Positions 7,812 to 19,200 are shown, numbered from the stretch's first letter. The stretch: DNA of 64,000 nucleotides from Flavobacterium sp. SM15 (GCF_022012335.1 NZ_JAKLTO010000001.1:310001-374000), one strand, 5' to 3'. Notes: generated from the sequence alone by a model not told the origin. Made by a program: numbers and translations.

Positions 7812-9941
7812 ATGAAAAATTCACTTACCGCTGCGGCTGTAATCTGCAGTTTGACTATGAATGCACAAAGCCCCAAAGATTCGGGAAAACTAAAATATCC
7901 TGAAACCAAAAAAACAGATCATACCGATATGTATTTCGATACTCAGGTAAATGACCCTTACCACTGGCTTGAAGACGACCGCTCCAGCGAAACAGGGGCG
8001 TGGGTAAAAGCACAAAACGAAGTAACCAATGAATATTTAGCTCAGATTCCTTTCCGTGAGGCGATCAAATCCCGCATGGAAAAACTTTGGAATTACGAGA
8101 AAATCAGTGCTCCTTTTAAAGAAGGAAATTATACTTACTACTATAAAAACAACGGTTTACAGAATCAATCCGTTTTATACCGTAAAGATGCTTCCGGGAA
8201 AGAAGAAATTTTCTTGGATCCAAATACGTTTTCCAAAGACGGAACCACCTCTTTAGGCGGTTTAGATTTCTCCAGAGATGGTTCAAAGGTAGCTTATGCT
8301 ATTTCAGAAGGCGGAAGTGACTGGCGTAAGGTTATTATCATGGACGCTATCACTAAAAAAATAATTGAAAATACGCTTGTGGATGTAAAATTTAGCGGAG
8401 TTTCATGGAAGGGCAACGACGGTTTTTACTATTCCAGCTACGACAAACCAAAAGGAAGCGAACTTTCAGCAAAGACTGATCAGCATAAATTATACTATCA
8501 CAAATTAGGAACGGCTCAAAAAGAAGATAAAGTCATCTTCGGTTTAGACCAAAAAAGAAGATACGTAGGCGGAAGCGTTACCGAAGACGATCGTTATTTA
8601 GTTATTTCCGCAGCCAATTCTACCTACGGAAATGAATTATACATTAAAGATCTGACTCAATCAAACAGTCCAATTATCACCATTGTGGACAACTTCGAAA
8701 ATTCGAGCTACGTGATTGAAAACGAAGGAAGCAAACTTTTTATCAGTACTGATTTTAAGGCGCCTAATCAACGTGTGGTAACTGTAGATGTGTCAAATCC
8801 TAAACAAGAAAACTGGAAGGATTTTATAGCCGAAACCGAAAACGTACTTTCACCTTCTACAGGAGGCGGCTATTTCTTTGCCAATTATATGAAAGATGCA
8901 GTATCGGTAGTAAAACAATACGACTACACCGGAAAATTAATCCGCGAAATTGCCTTACCGGGACTGGGTTCTGCTGGTGGTTTCGGAGGAAAAAAAGCCG
9001 AAAAGACGCTTTACTATTCTTTCACGAATTATACTACACCGGGAACAATCTACTCCTTCGAACCCAATAAAGGAACTTCAGAAGTGTATGAAAAACCGAA
9101 AGTAGATTTCAAATCGGAAAACTATGAGTCCAAACAGGTGTTTTACACTTCAAAAGACGGAACCAAAATCCCAATGATTATCACCTATAAAAAAGGTCTG
9201 AAACTGAATGGTAAAAATCCGACAATGCTTTACGGCTATGGTGGTTTCAACGTGAGTTTAACTCCAAGTTTCAGCATCTCTAATGCAATTTGGATGGAAA
9301 ACGGTGGTGTTTATGCTGTTCCGAATTTACGCGGTGGCGGCGAATACGGAAAAAGATGGCACGATGCCGGGACCAAAATGCAAAAGCAAAACGTGTTTGA
9401 TGATTTTATCGCCGCAGCAGAATATCTGATTGCCAACAACTATACTTCTAAAGATTATCTTGCCATCCGTGGAGGTTCTAACGGGGGATTGTTAGTGGGG
9501 GCAACCATGACTCAACGCCCTGATTTAATGAAAGTAGCTTTACCAGCAGTGGGAGTAATGGACATGCTGCGTTACCATACGTTTACAGCAGGTGCAGGTT
9601 GGGCGTATGATTACGGAACTGCGGAAGATTCTGTGGAAATGTTCAACTACTTAAAAGGCTATTCTCCAGTGCACAACGTGAAAAAAGGAGCAAAATATCC
9701 TGCAACTATGGTAACCACCGGAGATCATGACGACCGAGTAGTACCGGCGCACAGCTTCAAATTTGCTGCCGAATTACAAGACAAACAAACCGGAAACAAC
9801 CCAACCTTAATCCGTATTGATATTAATGCGGGTCACGGTGCAGGAAAATCGGTAGCGGCAACCATTCAGGAAAATGTAGACATTCAAGCATTTACTTTGT
9901 ACAACATGGGCATCATGAAATTGCCTTTAGCAAAGAAATAA
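7812..9941 (+). CDS. Exported prolyl oligopeptidase (S9A)
   Basis: 709 residues, the size of the well-known Flavobacterium (now Elizabethkingia) meningosepticum enzyme. Prolyl oligopeptidase cuts short peptides after proline. The N-terminal signal ([19 protein letters not shown]) points to the periplasm. A seven-bladed propeller (about 75-400) covers the alpha/beta-hydrolase domain. The triad is visible: S556 in [11 protein letters not shown], an aspartate in GDHDDRVVP (D640 or D641) and H675 in NAGHGAGKS. The N-terminal DPYHWLEDD motif is typical of S9A. It has its own promoter and a bidirectional terminator, so it is monocistronic. Confidence 0.95.
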   Translation: MKNSLTAAAVICSLTMNAQSPKDSGKLKYPETKKTDHTDMYFDTQVNDPYHWLEDDRSSETGAWVKAQNEVTNEYLAQIPFREAIKSRMEKLWNYEKISAPFKEGNYTYYYKNNGLQNQSVLYRKDASGKEEIFLDPNTFSKDGTTSLGGLDFSRDGSKVAYAISEGGSDWRKVIIMDAITKKIIENTLVDVKFSGVSWKGNDGFYYSSYDKPKGSELSAKTDQHKLYYHKLGTAQKEDKVIFGLDQKRRYVGGSVTEDDRYLVISAANSTYGNELYIKDLTQSNSPIITIVDNFENSSYVIENEGSKLFISTDFKAPNQRVVTVDVSNPKQENWKDFIAETENVLSPSTGGGYFFANYMKDAVSVVKQYDYTGKLIREIALPGLGSAGGFGGKKAEKTLYYSFTNYTTPGTIYSFEPNKGTSEVYEKPKVDFKSENYESKQVFYTSKDGTKIPMIITYKKGLKLNGKNPTMLYGYGGFNVSLTPSFSISNAIWMENGGVYAVPNLRGGGEYGKRWHDAGTKMQKQNVFDDFIAAAEYLIANNYTSKDYLAIRGGSNGGLLVGATMTQRPDLMKVALPAVGVMDMLRYHTFTAGAGWAYDYGTAEDSVEMFNYLKGYSPVHNVKKGAKYPATMVTTGDHDDRVVPAHSFKFAAELQDKQTGNNPTLIRIDINAGHGAGKSVAATIQENVDIQAFTLYNMGIMKLPLAKK

Positions 9942-9960
9942 TTTGACATTATTCAATAAA

Positions 9961-9987
9961 AAAAGCGACCAATTTGGTCGCTTTTTT
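9961..9987. terminator. Bidirectional terminator
   Basis: AAAAGCGACC / GGTCGCTTTT with loop AATTT, T run on both strands. It serves the peptidase gene (+) and the convergent membrane protein gene (-). Confidence 0.9.
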
Positions 9988-10454
9988 TATTGAAATTTTT
10001 TATACGGAATGTACTTCCCTGTTGAAATATCGAATTTGAATTTTGTTTTTGATGTAAACCCAGCGTTTTTGATTTTTATAGTATCCGTAACTTCATAATC
10101 TGTATACAAAGTTAAATGATTGTCTTCTGAAGGATTGCTAATTCTAAAAAATCTTCCAACCAACGATTCATCATAATGAGCGATCCCATCTTCAGCTACT
10201 TTCTTTTTCCCTTGATAATAATAAACAAATTTTGCTCCTTCATAGTTTTTTCCAGATGTAATTTCATATACTCTTCCAATAACAATCTCTTGCTCAAACT
10301 GATTACTGGAATTCAACATTTCAAGTTCTTTTTCCTGTTTTTTATCAAGATTGGAAACAGAATTGAAAATCATCAAAACTACAATCGCTAGAATAAACAA
10401 AGCGATGCCAGTCTGCTTAAAAAAGTCTTTCAAATTAGAATCGGTTATCCCCAT
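9987..10454 (-). CDS. Single-pass membrane protein of unknown function
   Basis: 155 residues, not recognised. One membrane helix (about 15-30, [15 protein letters not shown]) is followed by a charged linker and a beta-rich extracytoplasmic part: [20 protein letters not shown], then a stretch with [13 protein letters not shown]. Repeated Tyr/Lys-rich strands suggest a small beta-sandwich similar to uncharacterised Flavobacterium proteins. Its first 20 nt overlap the end of the AIM24-family gene upstream, so the two should be translationally coupled, and it is the last gene of that unit before the terminator. Confidence 0.75.
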   Translation of the reverse strand: MGITDSNLKDFFKQTGIALFILAIVVLMIFNSVSNLDKKQEKELEMLNSSNQFEQEIVIGRVYEITSGKNYEGAKFVYYYQGKKKVAEDGIAHYDESLVGRFFRISNPSEDNHLTLYTDYEVTDTIKIKNAGFTSKTKFKFDISTGKYIPYKKFQ

Positions 10455-11235
10455 CCAAAAGATTTCCTAAACCGCCTAACAAGCTTCCTTCTTCTCTACC
10501 GCTTCCTCCCGCTTTTGGAGCTGAAGCAATGATTCGGTCGGCCAATCGGCTAAATGGCAACGACTGGATGTACACAATGCCCGGTCCACGTAAGGTGGCA
10601 TAAAACAAGCCTTCTCCACCGAAAACAGAATTCTTGATTCCGCCGATGAATTCGATATCGTAATCTACATCTTTGGTAAACCCTACAATACATCCGGTAT
10701 CTACTTTTAACACTTCACCCGGTTGCAATTCCTTACGGGCTAAAGTACCTCCAGAGTGAACAAACGCCATTCCGTCCCCTTCAATCTTTTGCATAATAAA
10801 CCCTTCACCTCCAAAAAGACCACGTCCTATTTTTCTAGAAAATTCAATTCCTACGGAAACCCCTTTAGCCGCACATAAGAACGAATCTTTCTGGCAGATG
10901 AATTTCCCTTGGTATTTCGTTAAATCAATGGCTACAATTTTACCTGGATACGGTGAAGCGAACGATACTTTGCGTTTACCTGCATCTTGATTCATATAAG
11001 CAGTCATAAACAAACTTTCTCCCGTTAGAACACGTTTTCCGGCTGTCATCAGCTTTCCTAAAAACCCTTGTTGCTCTCCGGAACCGTCCCCAAAAATAGT
11101 CTCCATCTTGATGCCGTTGTCCATCATCATAAAACTTCCGGCTTCGGCAATTACAACTTCCTGCGGATCCAATTCAATTTCCACATATTGCATTTCTTCA
11201 CCATAAATATGGTAATCGATTTCGTGTGCTGTCAT
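10435..11235 (-). CDS. AIM24 / TIGR00266 family protein
   Basis: 266 residues. Starts with [20 protein letters not shown] and has the Gly-rich repeated beta-strand pattern of the TIGR00266 (AIM24) family: [16 protein letters not shown] near 30-45, [17 protein letters not shown] near 140, and [17 protein letters not shown] near 205. The family forms a tryptophan-attenuator-like beta fold. The yeast relative AIM24 affects mitochondrial inner-membrane organisation; the bacterial role is not established. The C-terminus is a Gly/Leu-rich tail. It is first of a two-gene unit with the membrane protein that overlaps its end. Confidence 0.88.
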   Translation of the reverse strand: MTAHEIDYHIYGEEMQYVEIELDPQEVVIAEAGSFMMMDNGIKMETIFGDGSGEQQGFLGKLMTAGKRVLTGESLFMTAYMNQDAGKRKVSFASPYPGKIVAIDLTKYQGKFICQKDSFLCAAKGVSVGIEFSRKIGRGLFGGEGFIMQKIEGDGMAFVHSGGTLARKELQPGEVLKVDTGCIVGFTKDVDYDIEFIGGIKNSVFGGEGLFYATLRGPGIVYIQSLPFSRLADRIIASAPKAGGSGREEGSLLGGLGNLLDGDNRF

Positions 11236-11295
11236 TTTTATTGTTTTTTGATTATGGAAATTAGACGCTCAATCTAAGCAGATGTTACAAGAAAA

Positions 11296-12111
11296 TTAAC
11301 CTAAAACCGATTTCCTAATAATGCGGTTGAACAATTTATACCCTAATTTTGAACGCAGAAAATTCATTGCATTGGCATCAAAACCAACCTTATATCTTGT
11401 GAAATTTTTGCAGGGTTTATTGGCAATTGCAAAAAGTGTTTTAGTAATCTCTGAGGTAAGATTGGTGTTCTTTTTGGTTTTTTTATGAAGAATCGAAGTG
11501 ATTTTTTCCATCATTCGTTCATAGGAAGGAATTCCTCCGGTTTCCGATTTGGTCACATGGCTCTGAAACGCGGTAGGCGCATTTCCAAACTGAACCGTGC
11601 AAACACTGATATTGAATTCCAAGAGTTCATACGACATACATTCCGAGAAACTTTCCACCGCTTTTTTAGTAGAGTGGTAAAAACTTCCCAAAGGCAAATT
11701 CACCAATCCGGCAATAGACGAAATATTGATAAACTGACCAAAATTCTGCTCACGAAACACAGGAATGAACGCGCGGCAAACTTTTACCACACCCAACCAG
11801 TTTACATCTACAATGTGCTGGATTTTATCATCATGGGAAAGTTCCACAAAACTACGGTATCCGATTCCGGCGTTATTAATAATCACATCAATAACCGGAT
11901 GCTTTTTTAAAATTTCAGCTTTGGCAGATTCAATGCTGGCCGTGGAGGCAACATCCATTAGATAACTGCTTACATTAGGCAGACCGACAGTGTCTTTTCC
12001 GTGGTCAAAACACGTCATGGTAGCAATAACATGCCAGCCGTTTTGGGAAAAATATCTTGCGGTAGCCTGACCAATACCACTGGAGGCCCCTGTAATTAGA
12101 ACGGTTTTCAT
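11296..12111 (-). CDS. Short-chain dehydrogenase/reductase (SDR)
   Basis: 271 residues, classical SDR. The cofactor motif TGASSGIG is at 7-14, NNAG at 79-82, the catalytic serine region INISSIAG near 130, and the catalytic pair Y145 and K149 in YHSTKK. NAD(P)H-dependent oxidoreductase; the substrate cannot be read. The C-terminal extension with RYKVGFDANAMNFLR is typical of a large uncharacterised SDR group. The gene abuts mtgA with no intergenic base, so it is the last cistron of the minus-strand run gltP-like, dedA, FAD oxidoreductase, mtgA, SDR. Confidence 0.9.
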   Translation of the reverse strand: MKTVLITGASSGIGQATARYFSQNGWHVIATMTCFDHGKDTVGLPNVSSYLMDVASTASIESAKAEILKKHPVIDVIINNAGIGYRSFVELSHDDKIQHIVDVNWLGVVKVCRAFIPVFREQNFGQFINISSIAGLVNLPLGSFYHSTKKAVESFSECMSYELLEFNISVCTVQFGNAPTAFQSHVTKSETGGIPSYERMMEKITSILHKKTKKNTNLTSEITKTLFAIANKPCKNFTRYKVGFDANAMNFLRSKLGYKLFNRIIRKSVLG

Positions 12112-12873
12112 TTATTCCGGTTTTTTGTCGTAATCGATTTTACCAATGTGGCGCATCACTCGAACAATCTTATCCTTCCTACGGTTGGTATAAGAGGAAG
12201 AATTAATGGCTTTGAATTTTCTTGGATTGGGAAGAATTGCCGCTATTCCGGCTGCTTCATATTTGGTTAAATCTTTAGCATCTTTACGGTACCAGTATTC
12301 GGAAGCTGCCTGTGCTCCGTAAATTCCGTTACCCATCTCGATACTGTTCAGATAAACTTCCATGATGCGCTCTTTCCCCCAGATTAATTCGATTAAAACG
12401 GTAAAATAAGCTTCCAGACCTTTTCGCAAATAACTTCTGCCCTGCCAAAGAAAAACATTTTTCGCAGTTTGTTGTGAAATTGTACTTCCCCCTTTTAGTT
12501 TTTTTCCTTTCTGATTGCTTTCATAGGCATTGGCCAAGGCTTTAAAATCAAAACCGTTGTGACGAAGAAAATTACCGTCTTCACTGGCTATAACCGCCTT
12601 TTGCAGGTTTACAGAAATCTCTTCCATAGGAACCCAATCGTGATTAAGGTACACTTCTTTTTCAGCCTGCGTGTTTTCAATGGCTCGAATGGCCATTAAA
12701 GGCGTATAAAACACCGGGACAAATTTAAAAAGCACCACAAAAAACAAAGAAAGTCCAAATCCCCAAAGGAAAAGCTTGAAGATAGAACGGATGATTTTTC
12801 CCATTAAACTCGCGTTTCCTTTTTTGGAAGAAGATTTTGAAGGTGTTTTTTTCGCTGTTTTTCTCGTTGCCAT
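12112..12873 (-). CDS. mtgA: Monofunctional biosynthetic peptidoglycan transglycosylase
   Basis: 253 residues from the ATG at 12873, which overlaps the upstream stop codon by one base (TAATG). A longer reading frame extends into the previous gene, but its residues look like shadow coding and MATRKTAKK is the natural start. A basic N-terminus and a membrane anchor (about 30-55) precede a GT51 domain: catalytic E98 in AVIASEDGNFLRHNGFD, then KGGSTISQQTAKN and the LNSIEMGNGIYG motif. It polymerises lipid II into glycan strands at the outer face of the inner membrane and lacks a transpeptidase domain. Confidence 0.95.
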   Translation of the reverse strand: MATRKTAKKTPSKSSSKKGNASLMGKIIRSIFKLFLWGFGLSLFFVVLFKFVPVFYTPLMAIRAIENTQAEKEVYLNHDWVPMEEISVNLQKAVIASEDGNFLRHNGFDFKALANAYESNQKGKKLKGGSTISQQTAKNVFLWQGRSYLRKGLEAYFTVLIELIWGKERIMEVYLNSIEMGNGIYGAQAASEYWYRKDAKDLTKYEAAGIAAILPNPRKFKAINSSSYTNRRKDKIVRVMRHIGKIDYDKKPE

Positions 12874-13985
12874 TATGCTAAATCTGCTAATTCTTGTCCA
12901 ACTAAACTTCCTATAGCCACACCCATACCTCCAAGTCGAACACCACAATACACATTTTGACTGAGCTGCTCTACGATCGGTTTTTTATGAATTCCTAAAC
13001 CCATAATACCACTCCAACGGTGGGCAATTGTATATTCCGTATTTGGCAGGATGACTTCACTTAAGAGTTGCTCCAAACGGTTTTGGATTTTTTCGGTCAA
13101 GCCGAATTCAGAAGTGGTTTCTCCTTCAAAATCAAGGTTTCTCCCTCCTCCAAATAAAATACGATCGCCAATATTGCGAAAGTAATAATACCCTCCGTCA
13201 ATATGAAAGGTTCCTTTGATATCTAAGTTTGGAATCGGTTCGGTAATTAAAACCTGTGCGCGTGCCGGTTTGACAGCTCCTTCGGTAATTGCACCGGCAA
13301 AACCATTGGTTGCAAATAATACTTTTTTAGAAGTAAAGGTAAAATCGTTGGTTTGGAGCTGAACTCCTTCATCAGTATCGTGAAAATCGGTAACCGTTTG
13401 TTGGTTCAGGATTAGAATGTTGTTGGTGATTACTTCTTTGAGCAAAGCCTGCATCATATTTCCGGTATCGATTTGTCCCTCCAGAGGATTAAAAATCAAG
13501 TACTCATGAATGCCTTTAAAATCGAAGCGATCCACTTCTTTGGCAAAAACATCGTTTCGGAACAATGGTTTGAGGATCTCATTCACAAAAGGCAATTTCT
13601 GTAAACATTCCGCATAAGTGCTTTCGTCTTCTTTTAGAAACAGTTCGTAGCCGCCATAAGGCTTATAATCCAAAGCAGCATCTCCTATGCGTTTGCGCAG
13701 TAATTGCAAACCGTTCCAGCGCTTTTGGATGAGTTGGATAACGTCTTCTTCCGAATAATTTTTTAGATCTTCAATAATTTCCGAAAGACTCCCAAAACAG
13801 GCAAACCCTGCATTTTTGGTACTGGCGCCTTCGGGTAAAATCCCTTTTTCAAGTACCAGAATCTTACTCTGAGGAAAACGTTCACGCAAACGCAATGCCG
13901 TATGAAGCCCGACTATACCGCTTCCAACAACGGTATAATCTACGTTGGTAAACCAATTTTTTAGTTCCCAATAGCTAACATTCAT
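12873..13985 (-). CDS. FAD-dependent oxidoreductase of the D-amino-acid oxidase (DAO) family
   Basis: 370 residues. The dinucleotide-binding motif YTVVGSGIVGLHTA (GxGxxG at 21-26) is followed by LVLEKG, the acidic end of the second strand that binds the FAD ribose. KNAGFACFGS is typical of the glycine-oxidase-like branch. A C-terminal GVRLGGMGVAIGSLVGQ closes the FAD site. Likely an amine or amino-acid oxidase; the substrate is unknown. Six nt after dedA and overlapping mtgA by one base, it is inside a tightly packed operon. Confidence 0.9.
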   Translation of the reverse strand: MNVSYWELKNWFTNVDYTVVGSGIVGLHTALRLRERFPQSKILVLEKGILPEGASTKNAGFACFGSLSEIIEDLKNYSEEDVIQLIQKRWNGLQLLRKRIGDAALDYKPYGGYELFLKEDESTYAECLQKLPFVNEILKPLFRNDVFAKEVDRFDFKGIHEYLIFNPLEGQIDTGNMMQALLKEVITNNILILNQQTVTDFHDTDEGVQLQTNDFTFTSKKVLFATNGFAGAITEGAVKPARAQVLITEPIPNLDIKGTFHIDGGYYYFRNIGDRILFGGGRNLDFEGETTSEFGLTEKIQNRLEQLLSEVILPNTEYTIAHRWSGIMGLGIHKKPIVEQLSQNVYCGVRLGGMGVAIGSLVGQELADLA

Positions 13986-13991
13986 AGTTGG

Positions 13992-14675
13992 TTACTTGCG
14001 TGCTTTAAGTTTATTTTTGATGGAATTGATTACAATTGGCGCTGTCGAAATAAGAATGATTCCAACAACAATAAGTTCAATGTATTTTTTTAAATCGATT
14101 TGATGGTTTTCCAACAAATAGCGGTACAGGTAATGTCCTGAAAAAATCAAAGTAAATGCCCAAAGGAAGGAACTTAAAATATTATAGAACATGAATTTTT
14201 TCTTTTCCATCTGAACAATTCCAGCCACAATTGGCGCAAAAGTTCGGATAATGGGAAGGAAACGGGCAAAAACAATGGCGCGTCCACCGTGTTTCTCAAA
14301 AAACAAACGGGACTGGATCAGGTATTTTTTCTTAAACCAAAAATTATCTTCTTTAGAGTATAGGAAATGTCCGCTTTTAGCGCCAAACCAATAGCCAAAT
14401 ATGTTTCCAATGATACCGGCAACTCCAACCATAGTAGACAAAACAGCCACGTTGGTGAATTCATTCTCAATTACAAAAAGCTCCTGCATTAAGGTTTCGC
14501 TGTAAATTCCGGAAAGGAAAAGCAAGCTGTCTCCCGGTAAAAAGAATCCGGCAAACAAACCGGTTTCGGCGAAAACAATAAATAAAACCACATAAATTCC
14601 GATGTGGTGTCCGGCAATTTCAAGGTTGATGTAAAATTCAGGATTCAGTAATTGGGTCCAGTGAAAATCTTTCAT
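13992..14675 (-). CDS. DedA/VTT family membrane protein
   Basis: 227 residues with the SNARE-associated (VTT) domain: ETGLFAGFFLPGDSLLFLSG near 35-55, then GIIGNIFGYWFGAKSG and the FARFLPIIRTFAPIVAG motif near 150-165. The family has re-entrant loops and several membrane helices, and members flip or recycle lipid carriers such as undecaprenyl phosphate. That role would suit the transglycosylase gene two cistrons downstream, but co-function is inference. It begins 21 nt after the symporter gene. Confidence 0.92.
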   Translation of the reverse strand: MKDFHWTQLLNPEFYINLEIAGHHIGIYVVLFIVFAETGLFAGFFLPGDSLLFLSGIYSETLMQELFVIENEFTNVAVLSTMVGVAGIIGNIFGYWFGAKSGHFLYSKEDNFWFKKKYLIQSRLFFEKHGGRAIVFARFLPIIRTFAPIVAGIVQMEKKKFMFYNILSSFLWAFTLIFSGHYLYRYLLENHQIDLKKYIELIVVGIILISTAPIVINSIKNKLKARK

Positions 14676-14696
14676 TTGGAAATATCTTTAAAAAAA

Positions 14697-15932
14697 TTAG
14701 TTAACAGTTTTGGTTTCCCATTTGTCTACAGCACTTGTTGCCAAAGCATTTCCTAACACATTGGTCATGCTTCGTGCCATATCACAAAAATGGTCAATTG
14801 GTAAAATCAGGGCAATTCCTTCCGGCGGAATACCAAACATCGCACAAGTAGCCACTACCACAATTAAGGACGCCCTTGGAACACCCGCTACTCCTTTACT
14901 GGTAAGCATAAGTACCAACAACATCGTCAATTGTTTGTCCAGCGGCATATCGATTCCGTAAACCTGAGCAATGAAAATACTGGCGAAGGTCATGTACATC
15001 ATGCTTCCGTCCAGATTGAAGGAATATCCTAAAGGCAAAGTGAAGGATACAATTCTCGGCTGACAACCGAAACGCTCCAATTCTTCCACCATTTTTGGAA
15101 AAACCGCTTCACTACTGGTAGTTGAAAACGCAATCAGTAAAGGGCTTTTGATTCTTTTTAGCAAAGTAAACAAGCGTTTTCCTAATATAAGGTAGCCCAC
15201 AAAAAGTAATAAAATCCATAAAACGATGATTCCGATAGCAAAAGCTAAAAGGTAGTTTGCATACAAGCTAAAAATTTCAAAACCGTAATTAGCTACAGCC
15301 GCCGCAACAGCACCAAAAACACCAAGTGGAGCCAACCACATGATATAAGTAACCATCTTTAAAACGACGTGCGAAATTTTGTCGAATAATTTGATCAACG
15401 ATTTTCCTTCTTTTCCTAAAGTGGATAAAGCAATTCCGAAAAGGATGGAAAAAATAACGATTTGAAGGATTTCATTGGTTGCAAAAGCTTCAAAAATACT
15501 TTTGGGAACCACGTGTTTCACAAATTCTTCCAAAGAGAACGATTGGGTTTTCTCTAACAATTCACTAGCGGAAGAAGTATCATCCATTTTTATATTGGTT
15601 CCTTTCCCCGGAGCTAATGTATTTACCAGCACCATCCCTAATAATAAAGAAACCAACGAAGCGGAGATAAACCAACCCATCGCTTTGGCTCCAACGCGTC
15701 CTACCATTTTCATATCGCCCATTTTAGCAATACCCACAACTAGGGTTGAGAACACTAAAGGCGCTATAATCATCTGAACCATTCGGATAAAAATAGTTCC
15801 TAACAACTTTATATTTTTGGAGAAAACTTCCTTAGAATCAGCAAATTGATAGTGAACAATTCCACCTAAAATGACACCCAATACCAGTGCTACAATTATT
15901 GCTATAAAAAGTTTATTGTTGTTGCTCTTCAC
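14697..15932 (-). CDS. Dicarboxylate/amino acid:cation (Na+ or H+) symporter
   Basis: 411 residues, DAACS/GltPh family. Eight membrane helices and two re-entrant hairpins. Family signatures are visible: the serine-rich hairpin 1 FSTTSSEAVFPKM, the NLDGSMMYMTF segment of helix 7 (cation site), hairpin 2 SKGVAGVPRASLIVV, and helix 8 DHFCDMARSMTNVLGN, where the Asp/Arg/Asn positions bind substrate. The arginine (DMARSMTN) favours acidic substrates such as glutamate, aspartate or C4-dicarboxylates. First gene of the minus-strand run down to the SDR gene. Confidence 0.93.
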   Translation of the reverse strand: MKSNNNKLFIAIIVALVLGVILGGIVHYQFADSKEVFSKNIKLLGTIFIRMVQMIIAPLVFSTLVVGIAKMGDMKMVGRVGAKAMGWFISASLVSLLLGMVLVNTLAPGKGTNIKMDDTSSASELLEKTQSFSLEEFVKHVVPKSIFEAFATNEILQIVIFSILFGIALSTLGKEGKSLIKLFDKISHVVLKMVTYIMWLAPLGVFGAVAAAVANYGFEIFSLYANYLLAFAIGIIVLWILLLFVGYLILGKRLFTLLKRIKSPLLIAFSTTSSEAVFPKMVEELERFGCQPRIVSFTLPLGYSFNLDGSMMYMTFASIFIAQVYGIDMPLDKQLTMLLVLMLTSKGVAGVPRASLIVVVATCAMFGIPPEGIALILPIDHFCDMARSMTNVLGNALATSAVDKWETKTVN

Positions 15933-16176
15933 TTCAAAATCAATTTTAGTCCGTGAAAATAATCATATTTTTTTAAAACCGCAGAGATTTAACCAACAAA
16001 AGGAAAATTATTTGGTATTTAATCAATTCTTAAGAAATGCGTTTTTCATAATTTTCAGTGCTTGTTAAATTTATTTTTTACAGAATTTTCATCAAAAACG
16101 AACATTACTTGAAAAACGTGTTAAGTTTTACAAAATCATCAACTTAACAATTGATTTTAAAACAATTCTTTATTAA

Positions 16177-16225
16177 AAAATGTTAAATTTATTTGTTATT
16201 TTAATCAAAATGTTAAATATATTTG
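16177..16225 (+). repeat. Pair of 19-nt direct repeats spaced 30 nt
   Basis: AAAATGTTAAATTTATTTG at 16177-16195 and AAAATGTTAAATATATTTG at 16207-16225 differ at one base and start exactly 30 nt apart. The second copy contains the -7 box of the metalloprotease promoter. Confidence 0.7.
16193..16225 (+). promoter_or_regulatory. Promoter of the metalloprotease gene
   Basis: TTG at 16193-16195, a 22-nt spacer and a perfect TATATTTG at 16218-16225. Leader to the ATG at 16268 is about 35 nt. Confidence 0.6.
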
Positions 16226-16267
16226 CGCTGAAACTATTAAACCTTAATCAATTAACAACAAAAAACT

Positions 16268-19200
16268 ATGAAGTTCAAATTACTTTCAGTAGCCTTACTG
16301 GCCTGTACGAGTATCACTTTCGCACAAAGTGGTGGCTCGTTTTGGAAGGCTGCCTCAAAAAAGGGAACAATAGTCACCACACAAAGAGGTGCTACCCTAC
16401 CAACCAAAAATTTATTTGAATTAGACATCAACGGATTAAAAAACATTTTACTCCGTTCCCCAAAAAGAGGAATTAATTCCGGAGTATCCAATGTAATTGT
16501 AGCCTTCCCAAATGCTGAAGGGCAAATGGAACGCTTCAGAATTTTGGAAGCTTCTAACATGGAGCCAGGCTTAGCCGAACGCTATCCGGATATCAAATCC
16601 TATGTAGGACAGGGAATCGACAATCCATCTTCAACCATCCATTTCAGTATTTCACCGCTGGGTTTACAAACCATGCAAATCAACGCAGATCAGTCGGCGG
16701 TTTTTATTGAACCATATTCAAAAGATTTATCGACTTATTCGGTATTTAAAAAATCAGACAAAATTGCATCGTTATCCCACTTCGAGTGTAAAGTGATTGA
16801 AAACGGAAAAGCATCTGCTGCTGCTTCAGGAGAAGCTTTAAGACCAAATGCTGATGATGGCACTTTAAGAACTTTCCGTTTAGCCATGTCGGTAACCGGA
16901 GAATATACCGCTTATTTTGGAGGTACAAAAGCACTTGCTTTAGCGGCGATCAACAATACTATGACTCGTGTGAACGGAGTTTTTGAAAAAGATTTCGGGG
17001 TGCACATGAATTTGATTGCCAATACAGACGTTGTAATCTATACTAGTGCTTCAACAGACCCTTACTCTGCAGCTGCAACAGGTTCAGGTGGTGCTTGGAA
17101 CCAAGAGTTACAAACAACCTTAACCAACAACATCGGAAATGCGGCTTACGACATCGGGCACTTATTTGGTGCTTCCGGAGGAGGAGGTAATGCAGGATGT
17201 ATCGGATGTGTGTGTACCAACCCTACAACTTCTGTTCCTCTAGGAAAAGGAAGTGGATTTACTTCACCTGGAGACGGAATTCCTTCAGGAGACAATTTCG
17301 ACATCGATTATGTAGCGCATGAAATGGGGCACCAGTTTGGAGCGAACCACACCTTTACTCACAGTAATGAAGGAACGGGAGCACAGATGGAGCCAGGTTC
17401 AGGATCGACCATTATGGGGTATGCCGGAATCACTTCTTTGGATGTTCAACCGCATTCGGATCCTTATTTCCATGCGGTAAGTATCCAACAGGTTACCAAC
17501 AATATTAAATCTAAAACTTGTCAAACTAATACTGCAACCGGAAACTCTGTTCCAACTGCTAATGCAGGTTTAGATTATACAATTCCAAAAAGTACCGCCT
17601 TCATGTTAACCGGTTCTGGTACGGATGCCAATGGTGATGTATTAAACTATTGCTGGGAAGAAATGGACAACGGTTCTTCTTCTACTGCTCCTAGTGCAAC
17701 TAAAACCACTGGTCCCAACTACAGATCGTACAACCCTAGTACTTCTGCGGTACGATATTTTCCTAAAATGTCTTCTACTTTAACAGGAGCAACTACTACA
17801 GCGGGTACTGAACTTACTGTTGAGGCTTTATCTTCTGTAGCAAGAACATTGAATTTCCGTTTAACAGTTCGTGATAACAGAGCCGGTGGACCTGCGAACA
17901 ACAGTGACGACATGATCGTAACGGTAAACGCAACAGCTGGACCATTTACAGTAAGTGCACCAAATACTGCCGTTTCTTGGGCGGGAGGTTCTTCTCAAAC
18001 GGTTACATGGAACGTAGCAGGAACAACTGCTAATGGAGTAAACTGTGCTAATGTAGACATTTTATTATCAACGGATGGCGGAAACACTTGGTCTACTGTT
18101 TTAGCGGCTACTCCAAACGACGGAACACAAGCTATCACTGTTCCTAACACGCCAAGTGCTTCTTGTAGAATTATGGTTAAAGGTTCTAACCACATTTTCT
18201 TTGATGTTTCCAATGCGAACTTTACCATCACTGCTGGTTCTTCAGATACTACAGCGCCATCAGCTCCGACTAATTTAGCAGCTTCCGGAACAACTCAAAC
18301 AACAACCAATTTATCATGGACAGCTTCTACTGACAATGTAGGAGTAACCGGATATGATGTTTACCAAGGCGCTACCTTATTAGGAACTGTTGCCACTACA
18401 ACTTATAACGTTACTGGTTTGGTTGCTTCAACTGCTTATACATTCTCTGTAAAAGCCAAAGATGCAGCGGGTAATATTTCTGCGGCCAGCAACACGGTTA
18501 ACGTAACCACTTTAGCTCCGGCTACTGATACTACTGCTCCAACAGCTCCAACTAATTTGGCAGCTTCCGGAACTACTCAAACAACAACTAATTTATCTTG
18601 GACTGCATCAACAGATAACATAGGTGTAACTGGATATGATGTTTACCAAGGTGCTACTTTAAAAGCAACAGTAACTACTACTACTTATGCGGTAACAGGA
18701 TTAACTGCTGCTACGGCTTATACATTCTCTGTAAAAGCAAAAGATGCTGCAGGAAATGTTTCTAGCGCAAGTAACACGGTAAACGTAACTACTTTAACAG
18801 CTACAGCATCTTACTGTGCTTCTCAAGGAAACAGTGTGGCAGACGAATCTATCGGAAGAGTACAAATCGGAACGATCAACAACGCTTCAACTGGCGGAAC
18901 TGGATATACTGATTTCACAGCGATTTCAACTAATTTAACAAAAGGAGCTTCGGCAACTATTACCGTTACTCCAACCTGGACTTCATCAGCTTATGCCGAA
19001 GGATATGCCGTTTGGATTGATTACAACGGTGATAAAGATTTTGACGATGCAGGTGAGTTAGTATGGAGCAATGCAGCTTCTACCACCACTCCGGTAAGCG
19101 GAACATTTACTGTATCTTCAACAGCTACGGCAACTTCTACAAGAATGCGTGTTTCCATGAAATACAACGGAGTTCCTACACAATGTGAAGCGTTCTCTTA

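Larger units (their letters stand above)
15933..16267. other. Intergenic region between divergent genes
   Basis: 335 nt, AT-rich, no coding potential seen. The only structure found is the pair of 19-nt direct repeats and the promoter of the metalloprotease gene at its right end. No clear promoter for the leftward symporter gene could be read. Confidence 0.6.
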
